Assembly (NCBI RefSeq): GCF_030757795.1
Contig: NZ_JAUQWH010000002.1
Coordinates: forward strand, 62,001 to 126,000
Length of the DNA stretch: 64,000 bases
Reading direction: 5' to 3'
Source of the DNA: Actinoplanes oryzae
Lineage (GTDB): Bacteria > Actinomycetota > Actinomycetes > Mycobacteriales > Micromonosporaceae
Below the pieces are notes generated by a model. The model ran no database searches. It was not told where the DNA came from and saw only the letters and a list, made by a program, of their open reading frames with translations. Both the position numbers and the translations under genes were made by a program. This document shows positions 52,448-61,436 of this stretch, piece by piece. Positions within the stretch are counted from its first letter, which is position 1, and each line of letters begins with the position of its first letter.

Positions 52448-54466
52448 TTGCAGGGCGCCGATCGCCACCTCCGTGCGCGTCGTGTACCAGAACGGGGGCA
52501 GCGAATTGCGCAGGAAGGCGCCGTAGCCCCGGGCCGTCTCCAGCCGCGAGTCGAGCACCGCGACCACGCCCTTGTCGCCGGTCGAGCGGATGAGGCGGCC
52601 GACGCCCTGTGCCAGCCGGATGGCGGCGATCGGGACGCTGACCGAGGCGAAGCCGGAGCCGCCGGTGGAGTCGACCGCGGCGGCGCGGGCGGCGGCCAGG
52701 GGCTCGTCGGGGCGGGGGAAGGGCAGACGGTCGATCACGACGAGCTGGCAGGAGTCGCCGGGGACGTCGACGCCCTGCCAGAGGGACATGACGCCGAACA
52801 GGCAGCTCTCCCTCTGCTCCTTGAACTTGCGGACCAGGATCGGCAGCGTCTCCTCGCCCTGCAGGAGGATCGGCAGGTCGGTGCGGCTGCGCAACAGCTC
52901 GGCCGCCTGGGTCGCGGCCCGGCGGGAGGAGAAGAGCCCGAGGGTGCGCCCGCCGAGCGCCTCGACGAGCTTGACCAGCTCCTCGCCCGCCTGCGCCGGC
53001 AGCCCCGAGGCGGCGGGGCGCGGGAGATGCGCCGCGACGTAGAGGATGCCCTGCTTCGGATAGTCGAACGGCGAGCCCACGTCGAGGGAGGTCCAGCCGT
53101 CGCCGGAGGTGGGCGCGGCGTCGGCGTCGGTGCGGGCGGCGGGGACGGGGCCCGGCGTGGCGGCGGGCAGGCCGAGCGCCCGGGCGACGGTGTCGAAGCG
53201 GCCGCCCAGCGTCAGGGTGGCCGAGGTGGCGACGACCGTGCGCTCGTCGTAGAGGTGGGTGCCGAGCGTGCCGGCGACCGACAGCGGGGCGACCACGACG
53301 GCGCGGCGGCCGGCGCCGATGTCGCTCTTCTCGATCCAGGCGACGTCGAAGTCGGACTCCTCGAGCAGGCGCTGGGCGGTCTCGGAGATCTCGTCGAGGG
53401 ACGCCTTGGCCTGCTGCTTGCGGACCGGGTCGGGGTCGTCGGCCTTGATGTCGCCGATCGCGGTGAGGGCGGCGCGGGTGGCCGTGTCGAGCAGCAGCAG
53501 CGCCTGGTGCAGCGGGGTGGGCAGGCCGGTGGTGAGGCGGCCGGCGGGCAGGTCGGCCAGGCCGACGGTGAGCGAGTCGGCGGCCTCGGCGAGGGACTCG
53601 GCGACGTCCTGCGGGATCAGGGTGCGGGCCCGCTTGGCGGTGCGCTCGACGTGCTCCGGGGTGAGCTCGGCCTGCGCCGCCGAGGAGACCCGGTCGGCCA
53701 GCTCGTGGGCCTCGTCGACGATCAGCAGCTTGTGCGGCGGGACGATGTGGCGCCCGGCCAGCATGTCGACCGCGAGCAGGCTGTGGTTGGTCACCACGAT
53801 GTCGGCCTCGCGGGCGCGGGCGCGGGAGGCCTCGGCGAAGCACTCCTGCCCGTACGGACACTTGGTCGCCCCCACGCAGTCGCGCGCGGGCGTGGAGACC
53901 TGCCGCCACGCCGTGTCGTCGACGCCGGGGTCGAGCTCGTCGCGGTCGCCGGTCTGCGTCTTCTCCGACCAGTCGCGGATGCGCATGATCTGCTTGCCGA
54001 GCCGCCCGGCCTCGCCCAGCCACTGGGTCGCCCGGGGCGGCGAGTCGTCGAAGAGCGTGTCGGTCGGCGTCTCCTCGTCGGCGTGCTCGAGCTTGGCCAC
54101 GCACAGGTAGTGGTGGCGGCCCTTGAGCACGGCATAGGTCGGCTTGCGGCCCAGCACCGGCTCGACCGCCTCGGCGAGCCGCGGCAGGTCGCGCTCGACG
54201 AGCTGGTGCTGCAGCGCGAGGGTGGCCGTGGAGATCACGGCGGGGCCGTCGACGAGCAGGGCCGGCGCGAGATAGGCCAGCGACTTGCCGGTGCCGGTGC
54301 CGGCCTGGACCAGCAGATGCTCCCGCTCCTTGACGGCGTGCTCGATCGCGGCGGCCATCTGCTCCTGGCCGGGGCGGGTGGCTCCGCCGGGCACCGCACC
54401 GACGGCGGCGGCGAGCAGGTCCTTGGCGGTAGCACCCTTGCGGCGGGACTTGGCGGGGGCGGTCAC
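52430..54466 (-). CDS. DinG-type ATP-dependent DNA helicase
   Basis: A 678-residue superfamily 2 helicase of the XPD/DinG type, unwinding DNA in repair or R-loop removal. Walker A is VQAGTGTGKSLAYLAPAL, the DEAH box is VDEAHEL, and motif VI is LAQGVGRLIRS. Cysteines in YLCVAKLE and CVGATKCPYGQEC (four in all) would hold an Fe-S cluster. GTG 54466 is leaderless, with TACGGT 6 nt upstream. It is transcribed divergently from the DUF402 gene. Confidence 0.9.
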   Translation of the reverse strand: MTAPAKSRRKGATAKDLLAAAVGAVPGGATRPGQEQMAAAIEHAVKEREHLLVQAGTGTGKSLAYLAPALLVDGPAVISTATLALQHQLVERDLPRLAEAVEPVLGRKPTYAVLKGRHHYLCVAKLEHADEETPTDTLFDDSPPRATQWLGEAGRLGKQIMRIRDWSEKTQTGDRDELDPGVDDTAWRQVSTPARDCVGATKCPYGQECFAEASRARAREADIVVTNHSLLAVDMLAGRHIVPPHKLLIVDEAHELADRVSSAAQAELTPEHVERTAKRARTLIPQDVAESLAEAADSLTVGLADLPAGRLTTGLPTPLHQALLLLDTATRAALTAIGDIKADDPDPVRKQQAKASLDEISETAQRLLEESDFDVAWIEKSDIGAGRRAVVVAPLSVAGTLGTHLYDERTVVATSATLTLGGRFDTVARALGLPAATPGPVPAARTDADAAPTSGDGWTSLDVGSPFDYPKQGILYVAAHLPRPAASGLPAQAGEELVKLVEALGGRTLGLFSSRRAATQAAELLRSRTDLPILLQGEETLPILVRKFKEQRESCLFGVMSLWQGVDVPGDSCQLVVIDRLPFPRPDEPLAAARAAAVDSTGGSGFASVSVPIAAIRLAQGVGRLIRSTGDKGVVAVLDSRLETARGYGAFLRNSLPPFWYTTRTEVAIGALQRLAKS

Positions 54467-54521
54467 GCCAAGACCGTACCCGTCACCACCGACAGATCCG
54501 TCGCACCGTTAGGGTCTTGTC

Positions 54522-55028
54522 ATGCCGAGCGACATGGTCCGGGTGGTCTACACCAAGTACAACGGTGCTGCTCACCGGGACTATCCGGCCCGTCGCCTGA
54601 ACGAGGACGACCTGGGCGTGTGGGTGGGTGTGACCAGGGGCACGGCGTCGGTCTACCACGGCCGCCCGTCGGTGGAGCAGATCCCCTTCGTGCTGCTGAT
54701 CCCGCACCGGGCCTGGTGGACGGGCATGTTCAACCCGCCGCCGCGGACCAGCGAGGTCTACTGCGACATCACCACCCCGGCGCGCTGGGAGGGTGACACG
54801 GTCCACATCATCGACCTCGACCTCGACGTGTCGCGCCGGCGGGACTCCGGGCTGATCGAGCTGCGGGACGAGGACGAGTTCGAGGAGCACCGGGTGAGCT
54901 TCGGCTACCCCGAGGACGTGGTCACCGAGGCGCGCGCCGCGGCGGCCCGGCTGCTCACGGCGCTGGGGGACGGGACCGAGCCGTTCGCCGCCGCGTACCG
55001 GAAATGGCTGTCAGCCGTCGGCGAGTGA
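54522..55028 (+). CDS. DUF402 nucleoside-phosphate hydrolase-like protein
   Basis: A 168-residue protein of the DUF402 family, some members of which (FomD-like) hydrolyse nucleoside di- or triphosphates with a divalent metal. The conserved acidic patch is YCDITTPARWEGDTVHIIDL with DLDV and later ELRDEDEFEEHR. The substrate here is unknown. ATG 54522 is leaderless (TAGGGT 6 nt upstream). It converges on the sigma-factor gene with an 18-bp overlap. Confidence 0.82.
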   Translation: MPSDMVRVVYTKYNGAAHRDYPARRLNEDDLGVWVGVTRGTASVYHGRPSVEQIPFVLLIPHRAWWTGMFNPPPRTSEVYCDITTPARWEGDTVHIIDLDLDVSRRRDSGLIELRDEDEFEEHRVSFGYPEDVVTEARAAAARLLTALGDGTEPFAAAYRKWLSAVGE

Positions 55029-55910
55029 GCCCAGCTTGGCCGGGTTGAGCTGGCAGTAGATCGCGGTGATGCGGCCGTCGGCGACGGTCGCGGAGAGCAG
55101 CGCGCGCACCCGGTGTCCGGTCGAGTCGGTGCCGTGCATGAAGATGCCGGCGGAGCCGTTGACCAGCAGCGGCTCGAGGAGCACCGAGTGCGGGCCCGCC
55201 GTGCGTCGCGAGATGATGCCGGCCCAGAACTTGGCGACCCGGTCGATGCCCTCCAGGGGGACGCGTGCCGCCTGGGCGACGCCGCCGCCGTCGCTGATCG
55301 AGACCACCTCGGGGGCCAGCACCGCGGCGAGCGCCCGGAGGTCTCCGGAAGCCGCGGCGGCCAGGAAGGCGTCCAGCGTCCTGCGCTGCTCGGCTAGGTC
55401 GGCCGTGTGCCGGGCCTGACCGAGGGCCACCGCCTTGCGCCCCCGCGAGGCGTGCTGCCGGGTGGCGGCCACGCTGGTGCCGAGCACCTGGGCCACCTCC
55501 TCGAAGGGCAGCCCGAAGGCGTCGTGCAGCACCACCGCCACCCGCTGCTCGGGGGTGAGCCGCTCGAGTACCACGAGCAGCGCGAGGCTGACCTCCTGGC
55601 GCCGGGCCACCTGCTCGGCGGGGTCGTCCTCCGGCCGGGCCACGACCGGCTCGGGCAGCCACTGCCCCGGATAGGCCTCGCGGCGCACCCGGGCGGACTT
55701 GAGCACATCGAGGGCGATGCGGCCGACGACCGCGGTCAGCCACCCGCGCAGGTCACGGATCTCGGTGCCGCCCGCCCGCGCTCGGTCGTAGCGCAGCCAG
55801 GCCTCCTGCACCGCGTCCTCCGCCTCGGCATGGCTGCCCAGCATGCGGTAGGCGACCGCCAGCAGATGCGATCGCTCGGCCTCGAACCCGTCCACGGCCA
55901 CAGGCGGCAT
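55011..55910 (-). CDS. ECF41-type RNA polymerase sigma factor (SigJ-like)
   Basis: A 299-residue sigma factor. Region 2 is SHLLAVAYRMLGSHAEAEDA, followed by RGWLTAVVGRIALDVL; region 4 is LTPEQRVAVVLHDAFGLPFE. The three signatures of the ECF41 group are present: linker WLPEP, SDGGG and NPAKL in the C-terminal SnoaL-like domain, which controls activity without a separate anti-sigma factor. Usual neighbours of ECF41 are oxidoreductase, epimerase or carboxymuconolactone-decarboxylase genes; none is adjacent here. Confidence 0.9.
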   Translation of the reverse strand: MPPVAVDGFEAERSHLLAVAYRMLGSHAEAEDAVQEAWLRYDRARAGGTEIRDLRGWLTAVVGRIALDVLKSARVRREAYPGQWLPEPVVARPEDDPAEQVARRQEVSLALLVVLERLTPEQRVAVVLHDAFGLPFEEVAQVLGTSVAATRQHASRGRKAVALGQARHTADLAEQRRTLDAFLAAAASGDLRALAAVLAPEVVSISDGGGVAQAARVPLEGIDRVAKFWAGIISRRTAGPHSVLLEPLLVNGSAGIFMHGTDSTGHRVRALLSATVADGRITAIYCQLNPAKLGSLADG

Positions 55911-56019
55911 GGGGGAATTCTGCGCGAGATTGCCCGATCGGCACAGTCACGTGTGACACAGTGGTGACCAGTATGGGGCATTTCACCCCCATTTCACCAA
56001 GGTCGAGGGGGAGTCGGCG

Positions 56020-56958
56020 GTGGCGGACGACGTGGCGACCGTGCTGAGCGGCCTGGCCGGCGTGGCCGGAGTCACCGCGGCGGCCACCCTGGGGGTCGCC
56101 GCCGCGCGCCGGCCCCGGCCGTACCTGCCCGCCGGGCACGCGCTCGCCGGGCCGGAGGCCACCGACCCGCTGCCCGACGTTCTGCGCCGGGGCCTGGCCG
56201 GACTGACCGTGCCGGTGCGCCCGGGGCCGCACGGCGAGCTCCACCTCGGCCCCGGGGCGCCGCAGCCCGGGCGTACGCTGCGCCGTCTGGTCCTGGCTCC
56301 GCTCTTCGGCCGCGCGCACGCCCGTGGCGGCCGGCTGTGCCGTGACCAGCGCGTGCCGTTCCGCCTGGTCGTGGAGTTCACCGGGCCGAACCGCGACCCG
56401 GACCTGCTGCTGCGCGCCTTCCGCCTGCTCGACCAGCAGTTGCGCGACCACGCCCCGCTGCTGAGCCGCTGCGTCGGCGGTCACCTCGAGCCCGGCGCGG
56501 TCACCGTCGCGATCTCCGGCATCGTCGACGCCCGCGACCTGCTGACAGCACAGCACCAGCGGTACGCCTTCGCCGACGGCACCTTCGACGACATCGGCAA
56601 CGAGGCGGCGCCGCCGGGGCTGGTGCCCATGATCAGCGAGCAGTGGACCCGGCGGTTCGGGTGGGACGGGTGCGAGCCGATCCCGGCCGAGGAACGGCAC
56701 CTGCTGCACGCGCTGGTCCGGTCGGCGCACGAGGACGGGCGTACGGTCCGCATCGCCGGCCTGCCGTCCGCCTCCCGGCAGGCCCGTCGCGCGTTGTGGG
56801 ACGAGCTGGACGCGGCCGGGGTCGACGTCATCGCCGACTGCGACCATGCGGGACTGGCCCGTCATCTGCGCCGCCGCCCGGCGCGACCGGGCGGCCCGGA
56901 CCGGCTCCCGCCCCGCCGACGGCCGGAAAGATCCACAAAACATCCGGTTCACGGTTAA
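56020..56958 (+). CDS. Aim6/PI-PLC-like phosphodiesterase protein
   Basis: A 312-residue protein with an N-terminal hydrophobic helix (about 5-25) and a TIM-barrel-like domain like that of phosphatidylinositol phospholipase C and glycerophosphodiester phosphodiesterases, recalling Aim6 proteins: HGELHLG, RLVVEFTGPNRDPDLLLRAF and VTVAISGIVDARD. The usual first His-Asn of glycerophosphodiesterases is not clear, so activity is uncertain. GTG 56020 has a purine-rich GAGGGGGAG upstream. A PhoP-like box overlaps its stop region. Confidence 0.55.
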   Translation: MADDVATVLSGLAGVAGVTAAATLGVAAARRPRPYLPAGHALAGPEATDPLPDVLRRGLAGLTVPVRPGPHGELHLGPGAPQPGRTLRRLVLAPLFGRAHARGGRLCRDQRVPFRLVVEFTGPNRDPDLLLRAFRLLDQQLRDHAPLLSRCVGGHLEPGAVTVAISGIVDARDLLTAQHQRYAFADGTFDDIGNEAAPPGLVPMISEQWTRRFGWDGCEPIPAEERHLLHALVRSAHEDGRTVRIAGLPSASRQARRALWDELDAAGVDVIADCDHAGLARHLRRRPARPGGPDRLPPRRRPERSTKHPVHG

Positions 56959-56970
56959 CAACAGGTGAAC
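56949..56970 (-). promoter_or_regulatory. Putative PhoP box upstream of the DUF47-Pit operon
   Basis: Two adjacent 11-nt units read on the minus strand, GTTCACCTGTT and GTTAACCGTGA, match the actinomycete PHO-box pattern (GTTCACC direct repeats). They lie about 105 nt before the DUF47 gene. PhoP would switch the operon with phosphate supply. Confidence 0.5.
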
Positions 56971-57074
56971 GCGCGCTGAACTGGTGTTGAGCGGGGGTAG
57001 GCGGGCTCGGCAACGGGGGAGGCGTTTCCTAGCATTCCCTCGAATCCGCCCCACCCTTCAGCGAGGTCCGCGCC

Positions 57075-57701
57075 GTGAAGTTCTCCTTCCGCCCCGTCGA
57101 GGGCGCTTTTTACGAGCTGTTCACCCGGGCAGCCCAGAACCTCGTGCGCGGCACCGAGCTGCTCAACGAGCTGGCTCTGCCCGGCGTCGACGTGCAGTCG
57201 GTCAGCGACCGGCTCACCGACGTCGAGCACGACAGCGACCAGATCACGCACGACCTCTACAAGAAGATCAACTCCACCTTCATCACGCCGTTCGACCGCG
57301 AGGACATCTACTCGCTGGGCTCGCAGCTCGACGACGTCATGGACCACCTCGAGGCGGTCGGCAACCTGCTCTACCTCTACGGCCTGACCGAGCTGCCGTC
57401 GCTGCCCCGCGAGATGCACGAGCTGGTCAACGTGCTCGACCAGCAGGCCAAGGTGACCGCGGACGCGATGCCCCGGCTGCGCTCGATGAAGAACCTCGAG
57501 GAGTACTGGATCGAGATCAACCGGCTCGAGAACGACGGCGACCGGGCGTACCGGATGCTGCTCGTCCGGCTCTTCTCCGGGGAGTACGACGCGCTGACCG
57601 TCCTCAAGATGAAGGAGGTGGCCGACGAGCTGGAGGCCGCCTGCGACGCCTTCGAGCACGTGGCGAACACGGTCGAGACCATCACGGTCAAGGAGTCCTA
57701 G
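57075..57701 (+). CDS. DUF47/PhoU-like protein
   Basis: A 208-residue all-helical protein of the DUF47 family: LNELALPGVDVQSVSDRLTD, VEHDSDQITHDLYKKINSTF, ITPFDREDIYSLGSQLDD and YDALTVLKMKEVADELE. It resembles PhoU and usually regulates the Pit transporter next to it. GTG 57075 has GAGG about 9 nt upstream. Gap to pit is 3 nt, so it is one operon. Confidence 0.9.
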   Translation: MKFSFRPVEGAFYELFTRAAQNLVRGTELLNELALPGVDVQSVSDRLTDVEHDSDQITHDLYKKINSTFITPFDREDIYSLGSQLDDVMDHLEAVGNLLYLYGLTELPSLPREMHELVNVLDQQAKVTADAMPRLRSMKNLEEYWIEINRLENDGDRAYRMLLVRLFSGEYDALTVLKMKEVADELEAACDAFEHVANTVETITVKES

Positions 57702-57704
57702 GCC

Positions 57705-58712
57705 TTGTCCCCCGAGTTCATCGCCGTCACCGCGGTCATCATCGCCGCGATGGCGTTCGATTACACCAACGGGTTCCACGATGCGGCGAACGCCATCGCC
57801 ACCAGCATCAGCACCCGTGCCCTGACGCCGCGGGTGGCCCTCGCCATGGCGGCCGTCGGCAACTTCATCGGCGCGCACTTCGGCGCGGGCGTCGCCAAGA
57901 CCGTCGGTGACGGCCTGGTCAAGCTGCCCGGCGGGGTGGAAAGCCTCGGCGTCGTCTTCGCCGGCGTCGTCGGTGCCATCGTCTGGAACCTCTTCACCTG
58001 GTATTTCGGGCTGCCCTCCAGCTCGTCGCACGCGCTCTTCGGCGGCCTGGTCGGCGCCACCTTCTTCGCCGCCGACGCGACGATCGAGTGGGGCAACATC
58101 GTCGACAAGGTGCTGATCCCGATGGTGGTCTCGCCGGTGGTCGGCCTGCTCCTCGGCTTCGCCTTCATGATCGCGCTGCTGTGGGCCTTCCGCCGGGGCA
58201 ACCCGGGCAAGCTCAACCGCGGCTTCCGGCACGCGCAGACCGTCTCGGCCGCGTTCATGTCGGTCGGCCACGGCATGCAGGACGCCGCGAAGACGATGGG
58301 CATCATCGTGCTGGCCCTCTACACCGGCGGTTTCCAGGACAGCTCCACGCACATCCCGCAGTGGGTCTTCTGGACCTCGGCGGCGATGCTGGCGGCGGGC
58401 ACCTACGCGGGCGGCTGGCGCATCATCCGTACGCTGGGTCGCAAGATCATCGACCTCGGCCCGGCGGAGGGCTTCGCCGCCGAGATGGTGGCGAGCTCGG
58501 TGCTCTACTTCAACGCGCTGGTCCTGCACGCGCCGATCTCGACCACCCACACGATCACCTCGGCGATCATGGGCGTGGGCGCCACCAAGCGGCTCAGCGC
58601 GGTCCGCTGGAACGTGGCCGGCAACATCATCATCGCGTGGGTCACGACGTTCCCCGCGGCCGCGGCGATCTCCTGCCTCGTCTACTTCCTCGTGCGGCCG
58701 CTCTTCGGCTGA
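57705..58712 (+). CDS. pit: Low-affinity inorganic phosphate transporter
   Basis: A 335-residue PiT-family symporter with about ten helices. Signature halves are FDYTNGFHDAANAIATSIST and ISTTHTITSAIMGVGATKRL, containing the repeated GANDVANA-like motif. TTG 57705 has AAGGAG within the end of the DUF47 gene. It probably moves metal-phosphate with H+. It is not far from the pst genes (63 kb), which import phosphate at low supply. Confidence 0.93.
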   Translation: MSPEFIAVTAVIIAAMAFDYTNGFHDAANAIATSISTRALTPRVALAMAAVGNFIGAHFGAGVAKTVGDGLVKLPGGVESLGVVFAGVVGAIVWNLFTWYFGLPSSSSHALFGGLVGATFFAADATIEWGNIVDKVLIPMVVSPVVGLLLGFAFMIALLWAFRRGNPGKLNRGFRHAQTVSAAFMSVGHGMQDAAKTMGIIVLALYTGGFQDSSTHIPQWVFWTSAAMLAAGTYAGGWRIIRTLGRKIIDLGPAEGFAAEMVASSVLYFNALVLHAPISTTHTITSAIMGVGATKRLSAVRWNVAGNIIIAWVTTFPAAAAISCLVYFLVRPLFG

Positions 58713-58720
58713 TACTACGG

Positions 58721-58749
58721 TTGACGTCATATGTCGGCGCCCGTACTGT
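58721..58749 (+). promoter_or_regulatory. Promoter of the PadR operon
   Basis: TTGACG (58721) and TACTGT (58744) are 17 bp apart, and GTG 58757 starts 7 nt later, so the transcript is leaderless. TGACGTCATATGTC within the spacer could be the PadR operator, allowing autorepression. Confidence 0.65.
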
Positions 58750-58756
58750 GGGCGCC

Positions 58757-59086
58757 GTGCAGGAACCCACCTTTCTCATCCTGACCGCGCTCGCGGCCCA
58801 GCCGCTGCACGGTTACGGGATCATCCAGTCCGTCGCCGACCTGTCCGAGGGCGAGGTGAAGCTGCGCCCCGGCACGCTCTACGGGGCGCTCGACCGCCTC
58901 GCCGACCAGGGTCTCATCGAGGTCGAGCGGGAGGAGGCGGTCGACGGCCGCCTGCGGCGCTACTACCGGCTCAGCGACAGCGGGGCCACGGCGCTCACCG
59001 AGCAGGCCGACCGGCTGCACCGGCGCGCCACGGCCGCCGAGGTGCAGCTGCGCCGCCGTCCCGGGCTGGCGGGCGGTGCCCTGTGA
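58757..59086 (+). CDS. PadR-family transcriptional regulator
   Basis: A 109-residue regulator with a PadR winged helix (LTALAAQPLHGYGIIQSVAD, then LRPGTLYGALDRLADQGLIE) and a short C-terminal helix. PadR proteins repress neighbouring membrane-protein genes until a ligand binds. GTG 58757 is fixed by its leaderless promoter, and the end overlaps the next gene (GTGA). Confidence 0.9.
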   Translation: MQEPTFLILTALAAQPLHGYGIIQSVADLSEGEVKLRPGTLYGALDRLADQGLIEVEREEAVDGRLRRYYRLSDSGATALTEQADRLHRRATAAEVQLRRRPGLAGGAL

Positions 59087-60054
59087 ACGCACTGCTGTGG
59101 GCCTACCCGGCGCGGCTGCGCGAGCGGCACGGCGCCGAGCTGATCACCACCCTGATGGACATGTCCGGCGACCGGCCCAGCCGCGGCGACCGGTGGCAGC
59201 TCGTGCTCGACGGCCTGGGCGAGCGCTTCCGGCCGCCGGTCAAGTGGCGGCCGTTCGCCCTCGTCCTGGCCGTCCTCGCCGTGGTGGCCGGCGGCGCGCT
59301 CGGTGCCGCGGCCGGGTCCTGGGCCGCGACCTTCGCCTATGCCGAGTTGCCGTCCGCCCGCGTGCTGGCCGACCAGGCGCTGGGCCCGGGCGCCGACGCC
59401 CACGGCGGCCGCTACTACCTCGACGCCGAGCTCCCGCTGACCCCCGGCGCCGCCTCGGGGCCCGCGGCCGAGCAGGTCCGGCAGCGACTGATCGCCGCCG
59501 GCTGGACGGTGTCGGCCCCGGCCGTCGGCGACGGCAGCGACAACATCCTGGTCAACACGCACTTCCGGGCCTCGGACGGCGACGTCGAGCTCAGCGTGTA
59601 CGCCTACGACTACGAGCAGCCGTTCGTCCAGCTCGCCGGCTGGCCCGCGCGGCCCGCGAGCTACCTGCCGCTGACGATCGCGGGCACGCTGCTCGGCCTG
59701 ATCGCCGGCTGGCTGCTCGGCATGGCCCTGAGCCACCGGATCGCGGCCGCCCGGCGCCCCCTGCGCAGCGCGGTCCTCGCGAGCACCGGCCTCGCCCTCC
59801 TGCTCGTGCCGTCGGTGTTGTTCGTCATGTCGCTGGGGTTCTACCTGGGCGCCACCGACCCGAACGGCCAGGGCGGGCTGCTGCACACCTCCGGGCTCAC
59901 CTTCGGCGCCACCTTCGACCTGGTGCGCGCCTGGGACCTGCCCTACGAGCTCACCGACGCCTACCTCTACGCGCTGCTCGGCCTGGTCGCCGTCGCGGTC
60001 GCCGCGATCCTGGCCCGGTCGGCCCGCGAGCCCCTGGTCCGGGAGGCCGCGTGA
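59083..60054 (+). CDS. Membrane protein co-transcribed with padR
   Basis: A 323-residue protein starting with a family pattern (ALLWAYPARLRERHGAELIT), then a helix near 60-85, an extracytoplasmic segment, and three or four C-terminal helices. Such proteins commonly follow PadR genes in actinomycetes, usually with unknown function. GTG 59083 overlaps the padR stop; its own stop overlaps the start of a decayed copy. No catalytic motif is seen. Confidence 0.75.
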   Translation: MNALLWAYPARLRERHGAELITTLMDMSGDRPSRGDRWQLVLDGLGERFRPPVKWRPFALVLAVLAVVAGGALGAAAGSWAATFAYAELPSARVLADQALGPGADAHGGRYYLDAELPLTPGAASGPAAEQVRQRLIAAGWTVSAPAVGDGSDNILVNTHFRASDGDVELSVYAYDYEQPFVQLAGWPARPASYLPLTIAGTLLGLIAGWLLGMALSHRIAAARRPLRSAVLASTGLALLLVPSVLFVMSLGFYLGATDPNGQGGLLHTSGLTFGATFDLVRAWDLPYELTDAYLYALLGLVAVAVAAILARSAREPLVREAA

Positions 60055-60415
60055 GAGCACTGCTGTGGGCCTACCCGGTGCGGGTGCGCCGACGGCACGG
60101 CGCTGAGCTGCTCACCACCCTGCTGGAGACGAGCGACGGCCGGCCCTGCTGCTCGCACCGGCGACCTCGATCATTGCCTTCGCGGTGGACGGCGTCCGGT
60201 GGCCGGCCGGCCTGACCGGCACAAGCGACCCGGTGCATGGGGCACTGGACACCGACGTGCTCAGGGCGACGGGCCTGTGGGAGCCCGTGTGGCATGCGGG
60301 CTGGGGACCCCTGGTGCCCAGCCCGCCCAACAATGCGCTCGTCCTCGCCGGGATCGTTGCGCTGGCCGCCGCGGCTCTGGTCACGCGGCCGCGCACCACC
60401 CGCTCGCGGCCCTAG
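60051..60415 (+). pseudogene. Decayed copy of the PadR-linked membrane protein gene
   Basis: GTG 60051 opens a frame that begins almost like the preceding gene (RALLWAYPVRVRRRHGAELL versus NALLWAYPARLRERHGAELI) but ends after 54 residues. The C-terminal half of the paralogue continues in another frame (60147-60415; LLAPATSIIAFAVDGV, then LVLAGIVALAAAALVT). The middle is deleted and the two parts are out of frame, so this is a broken tandem duplicate. Its end overlaps the next gene by 4 nt. Confidence 0.8.
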
Positions 60416-61389
60416 TAGGCGACGCCGATCTCGGCGCGGATCGTGTCGAGCAGCGTCATGATCTCCAGGGTGGTGGTGTGCGGGACGAGCGGGCTCTCCG
60501 GCAGCCCCTCGGCCAGGCAGCGCTGCACCTCCGCCGCCTCGAACTGGTAACCGCTGCCCTCGAAGCCGAAGTCGAACTCCTCGCTCTCACCGGTGCTGCG
60601 CTTGAGCGTGAACGACCGCGGCACGAAGAAGCCCTGCGGCAGGTCGATGCGCCCGAGCGTGCCGGTGATCGATGCGGCGTTGCGGGACTCGCCGGCGATG
60701 CTGCAGGTCAGGGCCGCGACGGCGCCCGAGTGGTAGCCGAGCAACACGCCGGTCGTCTCGTCGACGCCCTCCGGGGTCAGGCGCGCCCAGCTGTGCACGG
60801 CGGCCGGGCTGCCGAGGACCAGGTCGGCGAAGTGGATCGGATAGACGCCCAGGTCGAGCAGCGCCCCGCCGCCCAGCGCGGGGTCCCGCAGCCGGTGCGA
60901 CGCGTCGAAGGGGCCCTGCAGCCCGAAGTCGGCGTGCACGGTGACGACGTCGCCGATCTCCCCGTCCTCGATCAGCTCCTGGATCTTGCGGATGGCCGGG
61001 TTGAGGCGCATCCACATGGCCTCCATGAGGAACAGGCCGCGGCTGCGGGCCTCCTGCACCAGCTGCGCCGACGACGCCAGGTCCAGGGTCATCGGCTTCT
61101 CGCAGAGCACCGACTTGCCGCCCTCCAGGCACGCCATCGTGGCGGCGTGGTGCGAGGAGTGCGGGGTGGCCACGTAGATCACGTCGAGGTCGGGATCGGC
61201 GGCCAGCTCCGCCCAGGACCCGTACGCGCGGGGCACGCCGAACTTCGCGGCGAAGGTGTCGGCGGCCTCGGCCGTGCGGGAGCCCACCGCGGCCAGCTCG
61301 GCGCCCGGGACGAGCGGAAGGTCGGAAGCGAAGGTCGCGGCGATGCCGCCGGTGCCGAGAATGCCCCAGCGGGTGGTCCGTTCGGTCAT
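60412..61389 (-). CDS. Gfo/Idh/MocA-family oxidoreductase
   Basis: A 325-residue NAD(P)-dependent dehydrogenase: Rossmann motif WGILGTGGIAATFA, the signature VLCEKPMTLDL, and GALLDLGVYPIHFADLV in the C-terminal domain. This belongs to the D-xylose/dihydrodiol dehydrogenase-like branch; the substrate is unknown. ATG 61389 is chosen because TAGCGT lies 7 nt upstream (leaderless); GTG 61398 would overlap that element. The divergent NUDIX gene starts 47 nt away. Confidence 0.88.
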   Translation of the reverse strand: MTERTTRWGILGTGGIAATFASDLPLVPGAELAAVGSRTAEAADTFAAKFGVPRAYGSWAELAADPDLDVIYVATPHSSHHAATMACLEGGKSVLCEKPMTLDLASSAQLVQEARSRGLFLMEAMWMRLNPAIRKIQELIEDGEIGDVVTVHADFGLQGPFDASHRLRDPALGGGALLDLGVYPIHFADLVLGSPAAVHSWARLTPEGVDETTGVLLGYHSGAVAALTCSIAGESRNAASITGTLGRIDLPQGFFVPRSFTLKRSTGESEEFDFGFEGSGYQFEAAEVQRCLAEGLPESPLVPHTTTLEIMTLLDTIRAEIGVAY

Positions 61390-61436
61390 GATCGCCACGC
61401 TATCTCCCCGGCCCCCTCCGGTGGGAGGATCGGGCG

